Assembly (NCBI GenBank): GCA_017536895.1
Contig: JAFWCN010000007.1
Location: 1-64,000 of the forward strand
DNA length: 64,000 nucleotides
Source of the DNA: Candidatus Saccharimonadota bacterium
GTDB taxonomy: Bacteria > Patescibacteriota > Saccharimonadia > Saccharimonadales > Saccharimonadaceae
Direction: 5' to 3'
Numbering within the stretch: position 1 is the stretch's first letter; each line of letters starts with the position of its first letter. Below, in pieces: positions 15,472 through 23,767 of this stretch. Below the pieces are notes generated by a model. It was not told where the DNA came from and ran no database searches. It saw nothing but the letters and a program-made list of their open reading frames with translations. The translations under genes and the position numbers were made by a program.

Positions 15472-17427
15472 ATGATAAATACAGAGGCTTCTACGACGGG
15501 CAATAGTGAAGTAGGTTCTACTGCTGGAAATGAAAACCCATGGACTAAAATGGCTGAGGAAGCCCCTCCGTTTAATGGCGGTGAAAATCCTAATGATGTT
15601 TCGGAAAATAACGAGACGAAAACGAACTCTGATCCTTTCTCGTATTATGAGAGCGATATACCTACTAACCCAAATGGCGATTTAATCTTGGATCCAAATG
15701 CTAGTCAATTTCCTAGAGATGATAAAGGACTTAGAATGCTAGAATCATATGTATTTACTACTAGCAAGGATGCTGAATTTTTAAGAACGGCTGAAATGGT
15801 AGAATTGTCTAATGGTAATAAAGTAAATTCGGAACTCCTAAAAAGATGTTTGACAATTGATGCATATCACTCTTGTGCTAAACGCCATATGCTTGAAGAT
15901 AACCCTTATAGTGGCGTTGTCAATGCGTCGCAACTATTCTACAGAGATGTAGACGATATTAGACGGGGAATGGCTGATACAGGTGGTGGCGATTCGATTC
16001 GTAGTAAAAGTGATTTGGTTAAAGGGCTAATGGTACTTGAGGAAAATGGGCAACTTGGCGAATTGTCTGAAATCGAGAAGAAAAGATTGGAAGAATTTAA
16101 AGAAATTACTTCGCCAAGAGCTTTTGTTGAAAAAGTACGCGGAACGCAATACGAAACAACTGTTGACGGCAAGCAATGTGTGTTACCAGTTGACAATATA
16201 TTGACATTTTTGTCTTTATCTCCAGACAAGCTTAAAGAAATATGCACAACCAACCCTGACGATAAAATAGGTCAGCTTTCGAAAATGGAGTTCGCATATG
16301 CGGCAACGAAATATCTAAAAGAAAACAAAGTTATAGAAAATTATGCACTGCCTGACGGCTTAGAAAGTCGCATGAAACGCCTTATGGGCGGACAATTTAT
16401 AGATTTTAGTGCCGCAAACCGATTAACAGAAACGCAAGATACACTATACGAAAAAGTTAATTTGAACCCAGAACTTAGAGATGCAATTCTCGAACAAATG
16501 CCTGATGATGTTTCTAAGCTTGAAAAAGCTGCCTACATATATGCAAAGATGTGCACCATGCTAACTTATGACAATAAGTTCATGGCTGCGAACCAGAAAG
16601 GTGAGGCCGCTGAAAAACATAAAAGCCTAGACTATGTAGAACAGATTTCGCCGGAAAACAATGAAGTTGTCTGCTTTGAATTCAATATGATATATGCAAA
16701 AATGCTTAATGAGTTGGGGCTGAATTTCAAGAGCGAATATAAGAACATGGTCGGAGAAGATTATGGCGACGGTCATGCGAACCTAGAGTTTAGAGATGGA
16801 AAATTCATCGTTAGGGCAGATTCGGTTAGTAGTATCTTGGTTGGTGATATCGCAAGAGCAAAATTAGGGTTACCGCTAATTGGATTTGAATGTGAAAGCA
16901 AAAACAAGAGAACTCAACAGGAGTTTCAAGAATCTGTTGCTAAAATGTATGAACTAGTGCAGCGACAAGAGCGAGAGAAATCCCCATGGAATGAATATGA
17001 TTTATTGACCGAAAATTTGAAGCCTGTAGAATTTGATGAAAAGAAGTCAATCCTATTAGAAAAACTTAAAACTACTAGTTTGCGCGGTATAGATGCCATG
17101 ACATATGCATTACAATTGAGGAAGGCTTTATTTAGTGAGCAGGAACGAAAAGATAATGTTTCCGTAGTAGTATTAAGGAACAATGAAGTTGCTGGTCAGG
17201 GTCCCAAGTTAGAGGCTGGTGCTGTCATAGCAATGAACGGAGCTAACCTTGATGAGCAACCAAATGAGACAAGTTATTATTATCTATCAAGCGACCGAGA
17301 ATTGACCTCTCTTACACTAGAGGACATAAAAACAAAATTAGATAATGGAACGTTCGAATACATCGAACACAAAGACCCTAAAATACCAGGGACAATAAGC
17401 AGTATTGAAAAACAGGAGGAACAATAA
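15472..17427 (+). CDS. Large protein with a transglutaminase-like (Cys-His-Asp) domain; putative effector
   Basis: This 651-aa protein has no signal peptide or membrane helix. Residues 1-80 are polar and low-complexity (N, E, G, T, P rich). The region of about 350-455 resembles the transglutaminase/cysteine-protease fold: C401 in 'VVCFEFNMIYAKMLNELGLN', H435 in 'GDGHANLEFRDG' and D450 in 'FIVRADS', in the correct order and spacing for the catalytic triad. The family includes peptide-crosslinking enzymes, deamidases and proteases. The C-terminal 200 residues are unassigned. It lies in an accessory island beside a PIN nuclease. Secretion into a host bacterium is a guess. GAGG precedes the ATG. 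Confidence 0.65.
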   Translation: MINTEASTTGNSEVGSTAGNENPWTKMAEEAPPFNGGENPNDVSENNETKTNSDPFSYYESDIPTNPNGDLILDPNASQFPRDDKGLRMLESYVFTTSKDAEFLRTAEMVELSNGNKVNSELLKRCLTIDAYHSCAKRHMLEDNPYSGVVNASQLFYRDVDDIRRGMADTGGGDSIRSKSDLVKGLMVLEENGQLGELSEIEKKRLEEFKEITSPRAFVEKVRGTQYETTVDGKQCVLPVDNILTFLSLSPDKLKEICTTNPDDKIGQLSKMEFAYAATKYLKENKVIENYALPDGLESRMKRLMGGQFIDFSAANRLTETQDTLYEKVNLNPELRDAILEQMPDDVSKLEKAAYIYAKMCTMLTYDNKFMAANQKGEAAEKHKSLDYVEQISPENNEVVCFEFNMIYAKMLNELGLNFKSEYKNMVGEDYGDGHANLEFRDGKFIVRADSVSSILVGDIARAKLGLPLIGFECESKNKRTQQEFQESVAKMYELVQRQEREKSPWNEYDLLTENLKPVEFDEKKSILLEKLKTTSLRGIDAMTYALQLRKALFSEQERKDNVSVVVLRNNEVAGQGPKLEAGAVIAMNGANLDEQPNETSYYYLSSDRELTSLTLEDIKTKLDNGTFEYIEHKDPKIPGTISSIEKQEEQ

Positions 17428-17428
17428 A

Positions 17429-17647
17429 ATGAACCAACTTGATTTACTACGCAAAAAAGCCGATGAGCTATTTCAGAATAGCAACAATGAAAGAGATAAC
17501 AAGAAGTACAAAATTATAATGGACTTTTTAAAAGACGACAATTGCTTTCTTAACGTGGATATAGAACACGCATACGCAATTCTCCGCGACCTCGGCATTA
17601 ATGAAGAATCAGTTAACTCGTATTATTCTACTTTAATTACACGTTAA
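17429..17647 (+). CDS. Small helical protein of unknown function
   Basis: The 72-aa charged protein looks mostly helical, with asparagine-rich segments (about residues 17-26). The ATG at 17429 has AGGAGGA 8 nt upstream; the first in-frame alternative at 17405 is a TTG inside the preceding gene. It follows the transglutaminase-like gene after 1 nt, so it is probably in the same transcript and could be a chaperone or immunity partner for it, but nothing in the sequence proves this. Confidence 0.6.
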   Translation: MNQLDLLRKKADELFQNSNNERDNKKYKIIMDFLKDDNCFLNVDIEHAYAILRDLGINEESVNSYYSTLITR

Positions 17648-17660
17648 TAGGATAAACCCT

Positions 17661-18254
17661 ATGCAAATATCAAATATTATCTTCCCAGATAGCGCAAAAG
17701 ATGAAGAAAAAGCTATAAGCTGGCAACAGATAACCGAAATATCTGATAGGGATTTTGGCTTTAATATGCCCAAAGAAAAAACTGATAAGATTAGGTTTTG
17801 CGTGAGGGTTTTGTTGTTCAATGATAAAGATGAGATTTGTGTGGTTAAATCAGAAAAATATGGTTATATGCAGTTGCCTGGTGGTGGTATCGAAGACGGT
17901 GAAAGTATCATAAAAGCATTATGTCGAGAAACTGAAGAAGAAACTGGATTTCTTATCAAAGATATCGAGCCTGTGGGTTTTACATTGGAAAGGCGCGAAG
18001 ATGATCGTAATACTCATTCGTGGGGACGAGATATCTCTTACGTCTTTAAGGTTTTACCGTCAAAAGAAGTTGGAACAAATTATACGGAAGACGAAATAGA
18101 CGAGGGGTTTAAGCCAATTTGGGTTAGATTAGAAGATTTTATTGCAGAGCAAGAGAGTAATGAGGGTAAAATAGAGAGTTATAGCAGATGTTTTTCCAAT
18201 AGACGCGATTTGCTAATTGCAAAATATTTCCAGAATAGAATATTGAGAAATTAA
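17661..18254 (+). CDS. Nudix hydrolase
   Basis: The 197-aa protein contains a complete Nudix box, G-x5-E-x7-REUXEEXGU, in 'GGIEDGESIIKALCRETEEETG' (about residues 75-96). The box coordinates Mg2+ for hydrolysis of nucleoside diphosphates linked to a moiety X. The N-terminal extension of about 45 residues is unassigned. Substrate cannot be predicted; NTP or NDP-sugar clean-up is possible. It is the last gene of the accessory island and follows the small protein by 13 nt. The island border repeat lies 12 nt downstream. Confidence 0.88.
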   Translation: MQISNIIFPDSAKDEEKAISWQQITEISDRDFGFNMPKEKTDKIRFCVRVLLFNDKDEICVVKSEKYGYMQLPGGGIEDGESIIKALCRETEEETGFLIKDIEPVGFTLERREDDRNTHSWGRDISYVFKVLPSKEVGTNYTEDEIDEGFKPIWVRLEDFIAEQESNEGKIESYSRCFSNRRDLLIAKYFQNRILRN

Positions 18255-18266
18255 AACAAGACTCCT

Positions 18267-18300
18267 TATATTTTTAGTCGGCTCCGCCGGCAGCGCATTC
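18267..18300. repeat. Island-border repeat, right (inverted) copy
   Basis: TATATTTTTAG-T-CGGCTCCGCCGGCAGCGC is the reverse complement of the copy at 13857-13886, with one or two differences. It lies between the Nudix gene and tRNA-Leu. It also carries the palindrome CGGC-TCC-GCCG. Confidence 0.65.
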
Positions 18301-18329
18301 GCGCGAAATTTCAGAAAAAAGTCTGGAAG

Positions 18330-18416
18330 TGGTGCCCGAGGCAGGACTTGAACCTGTACGGTACTAATACCACTAGCACCTGAAGCTAGCGCGTCTACCA
18401 GTTCCGCCACTCGGGC
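18330..18416 (-). tRNA. tRNA-Leu (anticodon CAG)
   Basis: An 87-nt class II tRNA with acceptor GCCCGAG/CTCGGGC, anticodon arm CTAGC-TTCAGGT-GCTAG (anticodon CAG), a long variable arm, T loop TTCAAGT and an encoded CCA. Upstream on the - strand is a GC-rich segment (18417-18460) with short inverted repeats, then a TATAAT box near 18470. The tRNA adjoins the border of the accessory island, as integration sites often do. Confidence 0.95.
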
Positions 18417-18477
18417 TCACTTCGTTCGCCCGACGCGTCCCAAGGGGCGAGCGGGCATTCTGTTATTATAACATATT

Positions 18478-19419
18478 TTATTTGGTGATGATAGTGCCGG
18501 CTTGACCATTGAGGGCGCTTGCGAGATGATTGATATCGGTAATGATACCGATGCGACCGGGTTTTTCGGCAAATCTCGCAGCGGCTTCGATCTTGGGAAG
18601 CATAGAGCCAGCTTTGAAATAACCATATTTTTTGAGATGGTTGATTTCCTTGACAGTAATCTTATTAATGGCTTTTTGATCTGGAGTGCCGAAATTAAGA
18701 TAGGCATTGGGGACAGCGGTGACCGATACGAATACGTCTGCCTTGGTCAACTCGGCGAGTTTTTCGGCGGCGTAATCTTTGTCGATGACGGCGTCAACAC
18801 CCTTTAAACGCTTAGTGAGTTTGTTGCGAGTGACTGGGATACCACCACCACCGGTAGCGATAACGATAACGCCCTCTTCAACGAGCTCTTGGATAGACTT
18901 TTTCTCGACGATGTCGATTGGTTTAGGGCTAGGTACGACACGGCGCCAACCGCGACCAGAATCTTCCTTGACAGTCCAGCCGTTTTTTTGAGCGAGTTTC
19001 TTAGCGTCGGTTTCTTTGTAAAATTGACCGATTGGCTTCGTCGGGTTCTTGAAAGCGGGATCTTTTCTATCGACGACGACTTGTGAGACGATAGTTGCAA
19101 CTTTTTTGTTTTTGCCTTCTTTGGCGAAGGCGTTATTGATAGCTTGAGTTAACCAGTAACCGATTTGACCTTGACTCATAGCAACAGCGGTTTCAAGTGG
19201 CATGGCAGGGGCGCTATCGGTAGCGGCTTGTTCTTCGTGAATTAAAATGTTGCCGACTTGTGGTCCATTGCCGTGGGCGACGATAACTTCGTATTTATTA
19301 GCCAGTTCGGCGATTTTTTCACCGACTTTGACGGCGATTTTCTTTTGGGCTTCGGCAGTAGCTTCGCCGTTTTTTTGTAAGGCGTTTCCACCGAGCGCTA
19401 AAACAATTCTCTTTTTCAT
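18478..19419 (-). CDS. arcC: Carbamate kinase
   Basis: This enzyme catalyses the last step of the arginine deiminase pathway: carbamoyl phosphate + ADP gives ATP + NH3 + CO2. The 313-aa length is typical. Amino-acid-kinase signatures are visible: 'LALGGNALQKNGE' at the N-terminus, 'VAHGNGPQVGN' (about residues 46-56), 'ATGGGGIPV' (about 195-203) and 'VIDKDYAAEKLAE'. It is divergently transcribed from arcB-arcA-arcD, an uncommon split of the operon. TATAAT ends 6 nt before the ATG, so the mRNA should be leaderless. Confidence 0.95.
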   Translation of the reverse strand: MKKRIVLALGGNALQKNGEATAEAQKKIAVKVGEKIAELANKYEVIVAHGNGPQVGNILIHEEQAATDSAPAMPLETAVAMSQGQIGYWLTQAINNAFAKEGKNKKVATIVSQVVVDRKDPAFKNPTKPIGQFYKETDAKKLAQKNGWTVKEDSGRGWRRVVPSPKPIDIVEKKSIQELVEEGVIVIATGGGGIPVTRNKLTKRLKGVDAVIDKDYAAEKLAELTKADVFVSVTAVPNAYLNFGTPDQKAINKITVKEINHLKKYGYFKAGSMLPKIEAAARFAEKPGRIGIITDINHLASALNGQAGTIITK

Positions 19420-19425
19420 ATTACT

Positions 19426-19466
19426 ATTATAACATGCTTGTGTTTAGAACTAGTTTGATATATAAT
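19426..19466. promoter_or_regulatory. Divergent arcC / arcB promoters
   Basis: Plus strand: TTGTGT (19438-19443), 17 bp, TATAAT (19461-19466) for arcBAD. Minus strand: extended -10 TGT TATAAT (19431-19426) for arcC, with no good -35 box; its expected position falls inside the arcB spacer. One regulator bound here could control both halves of the pathway. No ArgR box was recognised with confidence. Confidence 0.65.
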
Positions 19467-19491
19467 ATAAGCATAAACAAGGGCATCATAA

Positions 19492-20493
19492 ATGGATTTT
19501 TACGGAAAAGATTTTCTTAGAATATTGGACTTTAGCGAAGAAGAACTGCGATATATGTTGGCGGTTTCTGCAAAGTTCAAGGAAATGAAAAAACAAGGGA
19601 TTAATCACAAATACTTCCCGCAGAAAAATATCGCGATTCTGTTCGAAAAGACATCGACTAGAACACGTTGTTCGTTTGAAGTGGCAGGGTATGACCTCGG
19701 AATGGGGGTGACTTACCTTGACCCAACTGGCTCGCAAATGGGGCATAAGGAAACAATTGCGGATACAGCGAGAGTGCTGGCTAGAATCTATGATGGGATT
19801 GAATATCGAGGGTTTGACCAGAAAGTGGTGGACGATTTAGCGAAATATTCGAGTGTGCCGGTATGGAATGGTTTGACGGATGAATGTCATCCGACGCAGG
19901 CTCTAGGTGATTTCTTGACAATTCAGGAGCATTTTGGAAAACTACAAGGGCTTACTGTGGCATTTGTGGGTGACACTAGGAATAATACAGCGAATTCATT
20001 GATGGCGATGAGTGCGAAGATGGGCGTGAATTTCATTGCATGCGGTCCGAATGAATTGAGGCCGACGGAAGAGATTGTGAAAAAATGCAACGAGGTAGCA
20101 GAAAAGAATAATTGTACCGTTACGGTGACGAATGATATAAATACTCTTTCTGGTGTTGCAGACGTAATATATACTGACGTGTGGCTATCGATGGGTGAGG
20201 CTAAGGAAAAATGGGGTGAGAGGATTGAACTTCTAAAGCCATATCAGGTTAATAAAGAGTTGATGAGTAAAATGAAAGACACAACGATTTTCTTGCATTG
20301 TTTGCCTTCGTTTCACAATACTGATACGACAATTGCAAAGGAAATTGAATCCACCTTTGGCTTGAAGGAAATGGAAGTGACAGATGAGGTATTTGAATCG
20401 GAAAAGTCGCTAGTATTTGATCAGGCGGAGAACCGTATGCATACGATTAAGGCTGTAATGTATCTAACGCTATATAAAAAGGAGGAGCAATAA
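19492..20493 (+). CDS. arcB: Ornithine carbamoyltransferase (catabolic)
   Basis: In this context it runs in the catabolic direction, splitting citrulline with phosphate into ornithine and carbamoyl phosphate. The 333-aa protein shows the carbamoyl-phosphate site STRTR (in 'FEKTSTRTRCSFEVA', about residues 55-59), HPTQALGD and the ornithine-site motif HCLPSFH (about 267-273). The catabolic assignment comes from its place directly before arginine deiminase (2-nt gap) and opposite carbamate kinase. Several enzyme sequences of the family are equally close to anabolic ArgF, but no biosynthetic genes are seen. Confidence 0.95.
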   Translation: MDFYGKDFLRILDFSEEELRYMLAVSAKFKEMKKQGINHKYFPQKNIAILFEKTSTRTRCSFEVAGYDLGMGVTYLDPTGSQMGHKETIADTARVLARIYDGIEYRGFDQKVVDDLAKYSSVPVWNGLTDECHPTQALGDFLTIQEHFGKLQGLTVAFVGDTRNNTANSLMAMSAKMGVNFIACGPNELRPTEEIVKKCNEVAEKNNCTVTVTNDINTLSGVADVIYTDVWLSMGEAKEKWGERIELLKPYQVNKELMSKMKDTTIFLHCLPSFHNTDTTIAKEIESTFGLKEMEVTDEVFESEKSLVFDQAENRMHTIKAVMYLTLYKKEEQ

Positions 20494-20495
20494 CA

Positions 20496-21728
20496 ATGAA
20501 TAGCTTAATTAGCAATTTTAGTGAGATAGCACCGCTTAAGAAAGTTTTGATGCATCGGCCAGGTGATGAGTTTTTGAATTTGACACCGAATACCTTAGGG
20601 AGGCTCCTTTTTGATGATATTCCGTATCTGAAGATTGCTCAAGAAGAGCATGATGCATACGCGAATGCCCTCAGGTTAGAAGGGGTGGAAGTGGTTTACT
20701 TAGTGAATCTTGCTGCGGAGGCATTAGAAAATGGTGGACGAACAGTGCGAAGAAAATTTTTAGAGCAATATATCGCGGAAGCAGGAGTTAATTCTTTGAA
20801 AATGAGAAGACACTGTTACAACTACTTAAACTCTATCAAGGAAACAAGGGACATGATTCGAAAATGTATTGCAGGTGTTGATATTTCAGAGTTGAAGATG
20901 TTTGTAGGCAAGGAGACTAATTTTTACACAACGCGTGAGGTTGGTAAAATGGTGATTGATCCAATTCCGAATCTTTATTTTCAACGCGATCCGATGGCGA
21001 CTGTTGGAAAAGGTGCAACTCTAAACAGGATGTGGACAACAGGAAGATCTAGAGAAACAATCTTTATGGAATATATATACAAACATCATCCGTTTTATAG
21101 TGGCACAAAACTGTATTATGACCGCTTTGAGCCTTATAGTATTGAAGGTGGTGATATTCAAGTGTTGTCTGATGAAGTGGTAGTTATTGGGTTATCCCAG
21201 AGGACTGAGCCAGATGCTATTGCTGAATTTGCAAAACGATTATTCAAGGACAGGACAAATCATTTTAAATATGTGTTGGCGATTGATATTCCGAATGAGA
21301 GAAGCTTTATGCATCTTGATACCGTAATGACACAGGTTGACGTAGACAAATTTGCAGTGCAGGATGCGGTAATGGATATTTCGACGATATATGAGATTAC
21401 GCCTGAGAAGGGTGGCGAGGTTGAGATTGTTGAAATTCGTCAGGGTCTACATAAAGTATTAGAAAAATACTTACATTTGAATAAAGTTGAACTTATAAGA
21501 TGTGGAAATGGTAAGAGGATCGATGCAGAACGCGAGCAATGGAGCGATGGTGTGAACTTGATGTGTATTCGTCCAGGTGTTGTGGTGGCTTATGATCGAA
21601 ACTTTGTAACGAACCAAACCTTAAGAAAGCACGGAATAAAGGTGATTGAAATTCCATCCTCGGAGCTTTCGCGCGGACGGGGCGGTTCGCACTGTATGGC
21701 CATGGCGCTGGTCAGAGAGGAGGCGTAG
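20496..21728 (+). CDS. arcA: Arginine deiminase
   Basis: It hydrolyses arginine to citrulline and ammonia, the first step of the pathway. The 410-aa product is the normal size. It has the guanidino-modifying enzyme fold with 'IEGGDIQVL' (about residues 221-229), 'FMHLDTVMTQVD' with the catalytic His, and the nucleophile C400 in 'GRGGSHCMAMAL'. The ribosome binding site GGAGGAG, inside the end of arcB, couples the two genes. With arcB, arcC and the carrier it forms a full ATP-yielding, ammonia-producing route, known in host-associated Saccharibacteria as an energy source and acid-stress aid. Confidence 0.96.
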   Translation: MNSLISNFSEIAPLKKVLMHRPGDEFLNLTPNTLGRLLFDDIPYLKIAQEEHDAYANALRLEGVEVVYLVNLAAEALENGGRTVRRKFLEQYIAEAGVNSLKMRRHCYNYLNSIKETRDMIRKCIAGVDISELKMFVGKETNFYTTREVGKMVIDPIPNLYFQRDPMATVGKGATLNRMWTTGRSRETIFMEYIYKHHPFYSGTKLYYDRFEPYSIEGGDIQVLSDEVVVIGLSQRTEPDAIAEFAKRLFKDRTNHFKYVLAIDIPNERSFMHLDTVMTQVDVDKFAVQDAVMDISTIYEITPEKGGEVEIVEIRQGLHKVLEKYLHLNKVELIRCGNGKRIDAEREQWSDGVNLMCIRPGVVVAYDRNFVTNQTLRKHGIKVIEIPSSELSRGRGGSHCMAMALVREEA

Positions 21729-21779
21729 TAAAAGGAGATTGGCTGAAGGGGATAAATATTAAAGTAAAAAGGATTTAAA

Positions 21780-23585
21780 ATGTTTAGGAAGAAAAATCGA
21801 AGTAAGAAACGAACGCGCGCGATGCTATCGGCGTATTCGATTATTATGATTCTGATTATTTTGCTTGGCATTTTGTCACATGTTTTGCCGAAGGCGCAGT
21901 ATGTTGCAGCGCCGGTAGATGAAGCTGAGGCTTCAGAAGCAGTTGGTCCGGGAGAATGGGAAGGTGAAATGCCGGAAGGTGGACCAGCGGAGCTGAAGGG
22001 TGAAGTGCCACCAAAACCAGCTGAAGGTGAAGAAATTGTTTTGCCGGAAGGTGAATCGTTTGAGCCAGCTGTTGGTGATGAAGTGAACGGTGAGAATTTG
22101 CCGGAAAATCGTGAGGCTGATACTGCTGTTCTTACAGCTGGTGAAGAAGTTTCAACGGAGAATTTGACGGAAACTCCAAACAAGGAGGAGGTAGTTGAAG
22201 AGGAAGAGGTGTTTGAATCTTTGGAGGCTTGTGAAGAGGTTTACGGTGAAGAAGGTTGTGTGATTAAAGACGGTTCTGGTGTTGAAGGGGCTCAGCTTTA
22301 TCAAGTGTTGATGGCACCGATACTTGGATTTGAGGATGCAATTGATGTATGTATCTTCGTGATGGTACTCGGTGGATTCCTCGCTGTAATGGCGAAGACT
22401 AAAGCACTAGAAACTGGAATTAAGATACTCGTTAAGAAAATGCATGGCAAGGAATATTTGTTGATTGCAGTTTTGATGTTGATCTTTTCGGTCATGGGTA
22501 CCACTTATGGGTTCTTGGAAGAAAGCGTTGGATTCTATGTCTTAATTGCGGCAACGATGTTTGCGGCAGGACTCGACCCGTTGGTCGGTGTAGCAACTAT
22601 TCTTCTAGGCGCTGGAGCTGGTGTGCTTGGTTCGACGATTAATCCATTTGCGACGGGTGTAGCTGTTTCAGCGATGAAAGATGCTGGGATTGAGTTTAAT
22701 CAAGGTACTATAATCTTAATTGCGACTGTGCTGTGGCTCACAACACTTGCAATCTCGATGTTTTTCGTGATTCGTTACGCGAAGAAAGTGCAGCGTGATA
22801 AGGGTTCAACATTCTTGTCGTTGCGGGAGCAAGCGGCAGCAGAGAAGCGTTATTCGAAATTCCTTCAAGCTAAGGATGATACTTTGAAACTAACTGGTCG
22901 TCAGATTGCTTCTCTAGTTGTATTTGCATTGACATTTGCCGTGATGATTATCGGGTTTATTCCATGGGGTGACTTTGGAATTACTTTCTTTGATGTCTGG
23001 ACAGGATGGCTAACTGGTGCATCGCTTGGGAACTGGTGGTTCTATGAAGCGGCGCTTTGGTTCCTCCTTGCCTCAATCCTTATTGCGATTATTAACCGTG
23101 AAGGTGAGCATGGATTCATCGACACTTTTATTGATGGTGCGGATGATATGATTGGCGTGGTACTTGTGATTGCGGTAGCACGAGGTGCTTCAGTATTGAT
23201 GGCACAAACTGCGATGGATAATTTCATTGTAGTAAATGCAGCGGCTGGACTTGCGTCCTTGCCGGAGATGGCATTTGTGCCTCTAAACTATTTGTTACAC
23301 GTAGCCTTGTCAGTGCTAGTGCCATCATCTTCGGGTCTTGCAACTTTGTCGACACCGATTATTGCGCCGGTGGCAGCCAATCTTGGCTACAGTACCAATG
23401 TAGCGGCGATGACAATCGTAGCAGCAAATGGTTTGGTGAACCTCATTACGCCAACTTGTGGTGCAATCATGGCAGGTCTTGCGCTTGCAAAAGTCGATTA
23501 TGCAACTTGGTTTAAGTGGGGGATTAGAGTGGTAGCATGTATTGCGATAGTTAATATTATCGTATTATGCTTGTTCTCGCTTTAA
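21780..23585 (+). CDS. YfcC-family membrane carrier, probable arginine/ornithine exchanger, with an acidic insertion
   Basis: The 601-aa polytopic protein belongs to the YfcC/C4-dicarboxylate anaerobic carrier type. A conserved segment is 'GLDPLVGVATILLGAGAGVLG' followed by a STINPFATG motif (about residues 262-292), with some 11-12 hydrophobic helices. In ADI operons such carriers exchange arginine for ornithine, so the role is inferred from context. A stretch of about 130 residues between the first and second helix (about 40-168) is extremely rich in Glu, Pro, Gly and Ala, with repeated 'EGE/PEG/EVP' motifs. It is predicted to face outside, and relatives usually have a shorter loop. A weak AAAGGA site precedes the ATG. 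Confidence 0.85.
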   Translation: MFRKKNRSKKRTRAMLSAYSIIMILIILLGILSHVLPKAQYVAAPVDEAEASEAVGPGEWEGEMPEGGPAELKGEVPPKPAEGEEIVLPEGESFEPAVGDEVNGENLPENREADTAVLTAGEEVSTENLTETPNKEEVVEEEEVFESLEACEEVYGEEGCVIKDGSGVEGAQLYQVLMAPILGFEDAIDVCIFVMVLGGFLAVMAKTKALETGIKILVKKMHGKEYLLIAVLMLIFSVMGTTYGFLEESVGFYVLIAATMFAAGLDPLVGVATILLGAGAGVLGSTINPFATGVAVSAMKDAGIEFNQGTIILIATVLWLTTLAISMFFVIRYAKKVQRDKGSTFLSLREQAAAEKRYSKFLQAKDDTLKLTGRQIASLVVFALTFAVMIIGFIPWGDFGITFFDVWTGWLTGASLGNWWFYEAALWFLLASILIAIINREGEHGFIDTFIDGADDMIGVVLVIAVARGASVLMAQTAMDNFIVVNAAAGLASLPEMAFVPLNYLLHVALSVLVPSSSGLATLSTPIIAPVAANLGYSTNVAAMTIVAANGLVNLITPTCGAIMAGLALAKVDYATWFKWGIRVVACIAIVNIIVLCLFSL

Positions 23586-23592
23586 AACTAAA

Positions 23593-23741
23593 AGTAGTAT
23601 AATTCTCAACATTGAAACACGCGCCGTATAAAAATTACAACAGCTCAGTCGGGCTCGTCCTGGTATTTCAGTACCAGCTACTCGCCCGTGACTGTTGTAA
23701 TTTTTATCGGGCGGTTTCAAATCGTCTCGAATTATACTGCT
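23593..23741. repeat. Palindromic element E (type II) between the carrier gene and gpmI
   Basis: Long imperfect palindrome. Outer arms: AGTAGTATAATTC (23593-23605) with GAATTATACTGCT (23729-23741), and a second pair around GAAAC/GTTTC. Inner 16-bp perfect arms: ATAAAAATTACAACAG (23628-23643) with CTGTTGTAATTTTTAT (23692-23707). The core hairpin CGGGC-TCGTC-CTGGTA-TTTCAG-TACCAG-CTACTC-GCCCG is structurally the same as in element F at 62480, with paired base changes. The right flank (23700-23731) is nearly identical to the core of element H at 25360. Confidence 0.8.
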
Positions 23742-23767
23742 TCTAGTTTTTATGATATAATAAGCAT

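Noticed and set aside
18213-18410. Open frame across tRNA-Leu starting MAELVDALASGASG
   Set aside because: This is the familiar false translation of a tRNA-Leu gene.
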